Below are positions 61,205-64,000 of a DNA stretch of 64,000 bases, piece after piece. The DNA is taken from assembly GCA_965116785.1 (NCBI GenBank), contig OZ220731.1, forward strand, positions 3,472,001 through 3,536,000, written 5' to 3'. The notes beneath the pieces are model-generated. The model made no database searches. It was not told the origin of the DNA and saw nothing but the letters and a program-made list of their open reading frames with translations. The first letter of the stretch is position 1. The number at the start of each line of letters is the position of its first letter. The position numbers were made by a program, and so were the translations under genes. The stretch is from Bin87 sp965116785 (GTDB lineage Bacteria > Chloroflexota > Dehalococcoidia > Lucifugimonadales > UBA3495).

Positions 61205-61503
61205 CGGCAAGCATGACGCGAACATCGGGCGCAGCGTACCGTCAGACAGCTTGACGGCGGTCCCGCATGGCAGGCCGCCTTCGAGCTCTACGCCGGTGCC
61301 TTTTTCCAGAACGGAATATCACAGTGCTCGACAACAGCCAGGCGGAACAGTAAGGACTCTGGACAGCTCCAGACCGGAGCGACCCTGGAGGTGAACGGAC
61401 GATGCGGAATGGAAATCGTCAGAGTTTGCACTAAGTCCCTCCTCCGACTGACGGTACCAGCGGCTGAATGGTGTAACCTCGCCTACAAAGAGGAGCATCG
61501 ACG

Positions 61504-62382
61504 ATGGACCAAGTCCAAGGTAGTGGCAGCCGGCCAAGCCGGCCCACGTACATCCACGAACTCGACGATTGGCCCCACTTCCGCTGGAACGAGGAGGTAA
61601 TCGAGCGGCCGCTGGAGCTCGTTAGCCGATTACAAAGACAGATCGTCGCCGACGCCGCCAACATGGGGACGGCAAAAGCCACCGCGACGACCGTGAGGAA
61701 CCTGACGAACTCGGCGGTCGCCAGCAGTCGTATCGAGGAGGAATACCCGGACCCCAACGCCGTCAAAGCCGCCATCCGGCGACGCATCGTAGCTGTACCA
61801 CCAGGAACCGACCAGAGTGAACGAGACGAGCCGGGCATCGCTGCCGTAACGGCCGACGCCGCCCAGAACTGCGGAGAACCACTGACGGCGGATCGTCTCC
61901 ACCTGTGGCACCGCCTGCTGTTCCCAAGCCCCAATCGTGCCAACTTCACCGTTGGCCGATGGCGCGACGACCGGCTGGGCCGGATGCGCGTCGTCTCAAC
62001 CGGCTCCACAGGACGCACCATCGTCCACTTCGAAGCCCCGGCCGCCCACCAGCTCGATGACGAGATGGGCCGGTTTCTCGACTGGTTCAACCAGCCCGAG
62101 CCGGAACCCGACCTCCGCAAGCCAGCCGTCGCCCACCTCTGGTTCGTCAGCATCCACCCCTACGACGACGGCAACGGCCGCATCGCCCGCGCCATCACGG
62201 ACCTGGCCCTGTCGCGCTGCGACGGCACCGATACGCGCCTGTACAGCATGTCGGGCGAGATACTGCGACAGCGCAGCCGCTACTACAGGGCACTGCAGGT
62301 CACCCAGTCAGACTCCATGAACGTAACCGCCTGGATGCTCTGGTTCTTCGACTGCCTGACCGGCGCCATGATCCAAGGCTGA
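61504..62382 (+). CDS. Fic-domain AMPylator-like protein with DUF4172 N-terminus
   Basis: Encodes 292 residues; GAGGAG lies upstream of the ATG. The N-terminal YIHELDDWPHFRWNEEVIER is the DUF4172 pattern seen in many Fic proteins. The catalytic loop HPYDDGNGRIAR (218-229) has every key residue of HxFx(D/E)GNGRxxR, with Tyr for Phe. An N-terminal inhibitory helix is suggested by NSAVASSRIEEEYPDP, close to the (S/T)xxxE(G/N) motif, but with Glu in place of Gly/Asn. Fic enzymes transfer AMP or other groups onto proteins; the target is unknown. No separate antitoxin gene is adjacent. Confidence 0.9.
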   Translation: MDQVQGSGSRPSRPTYIHELDDWPHFRWNEEVIERPLELVSRLQRQIVADAANMGTAKATATTVRNLTNSAVASSRIEEEYPDPNAVKAAIRRRIVAVPPGTDQSERDEPGIAAVTADAAQNCGEPLTADRLHLWHRLLFPSPNRANFTVGRWRDDRLGRMRVVSTGSTGRTIVHFEAPAAHQLDDEMGRFLDWFNQPEPEPDLRKPAVAHLWFVSIHPYDDGNGRIARAITDLALSRCDGTDTRLYSMSGEILRQRSRYYRALQVTQSDSMNVTAWMLWFFDCLTGAMIQG

Positions 62383-62514
62383 AAGAAGGACCGAACCAGG
62401 ACAGCAACCAGTCCGGCATCAAATTGATGACGGCTGCCCGTGGCACTACTACAAAGCCAACGAATAAACTCACTTCAGGCTGACGACGGCTACCAAAAAT
62501 GGAGGAGCCGTCAC

Positions 62515-63165
62515 ATGCCACAACGAAGAGAACACCCCTACATCTGGGCAACTTGGCTACCACGCCTGCTCACCGGCGAGAACTCCTGCGAGTGGGCCGT
62601 CTGGTTCAAGGCCCACCACCAGAACTGGTCGAGGCAGCCTTCCGATTTTGACCAAGCCCAATGGCTGCTTGCCCATACCGCGCTGCTCAACGAGCGCAGA
62701 GCCAACTGGGAAGTCGGCGGCTACGACGTCAACGTCGAGGCCCAAAACCGGTTTGAACTCCGCGGCAGGACGGCTACGTTGGCCGGCAGACCGGACATCA
62801 TCGCCTGCCGTGAGGATGACGGCGTCATCGTCGACGCGAAGACCGGCCACGAAAGCCCCAGCCACGCCGTGCAGGTCATGATCTATCTGTACGCCGTTCC
62901 CAAAGCGCTACAGCGCTACCGGGAAACGAAGCTCAGCGGCCAGGTCACCTACCGGGACCACACGGTGCGCGTTCCGGCAGACGCCGTCGACGAGAAGTTC
63001 ATACAGAGCCTGGGCGCACTGATCCGCAGGCTCTCAGCCGACGAACCCGCCAGACGGGTGCCGTCGCCACAGGAATGCCGGTACTGTGATATTGCAGCCG
63101 TCGATTGCCCACAGCGCGTTGACGAAGCCTCCGAGCCCGAGCGCGGCACTACTGCCGACTTTTGA
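62515..63165 (+). CDS. Cas4/RecB-like PD-(D/E)XK nuclease with probable iron-sulfur cluster
   Basis: Encodes 216 residues; GGAG lies seven bases before the ATG. The nuclease core is GRPDIIACREDDGVIVDAKT: D94, D107 and K109, then Q120 and Y124 in HAVQVMIYLYAV. One Cys near the N-terminus (C25) and three at the C-terminus (C188, C191, C198 in ECRYCDIAAVDCPQ) match the four-Cys cluster ligand pattern of Cas4 and AddB-type nucleases. It lies 132 bases after the Fic gene. A DNA exonuclease or end-processing role is likely. No cas1, cas2 or CRISPR array is in the window, so it is probably not a CRISPR Cas4. Confidence 0.8.
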   Translation: MPQRREHPYIWATWLPRLLTGENSCEWAVWFKAHHQNWSRQPSDFDQAQWLLAHTALLNERRANWEVGGYDVNVEAQNRFELRGRTATLAGRPDIIACREDDGVIVDAKTGHESPSHAVQVMIYLYAVPKALQRYRETKLSGQVTYRDHTVRVPADAVDEKFIQSLGALIRRLSADEPARRVPSPQECRYCDIAAVDCPQRVDEASEPERGTTADF

Positions 63166-63275
63166 AAGCCAGCCGTCAAACGGCCGGGATTCGGCCTGGT
63201 GCGGGAACCGAACCACCGCGTAGTCTCGAACGCACCCGATATGCCGGTTGAACTTTTGGGTCTTCCCGTTGCCTC

Positions 63276-63979
63276 ATGACCATCTCCGCGACCATCGGAT
63301 TTCCCCAGTCGGCCGTAACTCAGGCTGCCCTATGGCCGCTGCCGCTCAACCAGCGAAACCAGTGCGACGGTCTGGAACTCCTGGCGGCGCTGAAACCGGA
63401 GTCAATCCCACTGTGCATCTTCGACCCGCAATACCGCGGCGTGCTGGACAAGATGCGCTACGGCAACGAAGGCGTCAGCCGGGGACGACGAAGCTCGGGG
63501 CTCCCTCAGATGAGCGAGGAGACCATCGGCGAATTCATCGCCGGCATCTCGGCCGCCTTGATCCCGTCCGGCCACCTGTTCCTGTGGGTCGACAAGTTTC
63601 ACCTCTGCAAGGGCATCACAGCGTGGCTGGGGGACAGCGGACTCGAGATCGTGGACCTCGTCACCTGGGACAAGAGCCGCATCGGCATGGGCTACCGCTC
63701 CCGACGCAAGGCGGAATACCTGCTCATCCTGCAGAAACCGCCCACACGCGTCGGGCCGGGCTGGCAACACGACGACATCCCCGACTTCGTTACGGAAAAG
63801 GTCCAACGCGTCAAGAACGTTCACCCCAAGCCCGTGTACCTTCAGGCACGCCTGATCGAGGCAGTTACCGACCCCGCGACGTGGTGCTCGACCCGGCGGC
63901 CGACAGCTATTCCGTGATGACCGCCGCCCATCAGGTAGGACGGCAGTTCCTGGGTTGCGACATCGCAAGCGCGTTGTGA
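63276..63979 (+). CDS. DNA methyltransferase (N4/N6 type), frameshifted near the C-terminus
   Basis: The first frame gives motif IV as DPQY (residues 50-53 in CIFDPQYRGVLDKMRYGNEG), SGHLFLWVDKFHLCKGI, VDLVTWDKSRIGMGYRSRRK and EYLLILQKP. Its last 14 codons are wrong. A shift of one base at GACCCCGCG (about 63880) gives DVVLDPAADSYSVMTAAHQV and GRQFLGCDIASAL, a motif I of the DPxxxSxS type, ending at 63979. The order IV then I fits the beta class. The family usually has DPAAGSYS; Asp replaces Gly here. No restriction partner is visible before the window ends. Confidence 0.75.
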
Positions 63980-64000
63980 TTGGGCAGACGGGAATGATCG

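Noticed and set aside
62515..63165. A CRISPR Cas4
   Set aside because: No cas1, cas2, effector genes or repeat-spacer array are in the window; a stand-alone nuclease is the simpler reading.

Overview
This 64 kb window is high-GC bacterial DNA. No rRNA, tRNA or core ribosomal gene was seen. The gene mix suggests an uncultivated free-living or host-associated bacterium: very long secreted proteins built from fibronectin type III, Calx-beta and cadherin-like domains, a PAS-LuxR regulator, lipoproteins, several insertion sequences and many small orphan genes. Chloroflexota (SAR202 or a sponge-associated relative) is my best guess, from general resemblance only; no marker gene settles it. The whole window reads as an accessory, mobile-element-rich region.

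Layout. 0.2-9.3 kb: a small membrane protein, a complete insertion sequence (1331-2790, with inverted repeats and a GGTG target duplication), two lipoprotein genes (one with an in-frame amber codon), a DUF429 nuclease-like protein and a secreted TPR protein. 10.5-20.7 kb: an island of poorly known genes, mostly on the plus strand. It holds a DUF262/HNH GmrSD-like protein, a small acidic protein with a second copy at 44.8 kb, zinc-ribbon proteins, a protein joining an IS1595-type zinc ribbon to an unknown N-terminus, an ADP-ribosyltransferase-like protein and a pRiA4b-like protein. 20.9-25.3 kb: two toxin-antitoxin-like modules (Panacea plus a broken partner; DUF4258 plus DUF2283) and small membrane proteins. 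25.6-40.6 kb: three giant exported proteins of 1165, 2510 and 1021 residues, the last two in one operon. 40.7-52.7 kb: an IS701-type element, a VanZ-like protein, a PD-(D/E)XK-like protein, the second copy of the acidic protein, a Cys-rich protein with a decayed partial copy nearby, a two-gene operon that might encode a replication protein, and an IS607-type element (serine recombinase plus TnpB-like nuclease). 53-64 kb: small genes flanked by a duplicated leader, PAS-LuxR, a large TPR lipoprotein, a bacterial PH-domain protein, a membrane-anchored acidic protein, Fic, a Cas4-like PD-(D/E)XK nuclease and a DNA methyltransferase.

Two patterns run through the window. First, a dispersed repeat of about 100-140 bp that can form two stem-loops occurs at least nine times, almost always between genes and mostly in the same orientation; one copy is interrupted by the first insertion sequence. 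Second, several genes exist both as an intact copy and as a nearby fragment, and at least five genes carry a single-base frameshift. This implies either active duplication and decay or indel errors in the assembly.

The genes do not form one obvious pathway. The likely themes are surface adhesion or recognition (giant exported proteins, lipoproteins), and mobile-element and conflict biology (restriction-like, toxin-antitoxin-like, transposon and nuclease genes). Functional statements rest on motifs read by eye and remembered family features; no database search was possible.
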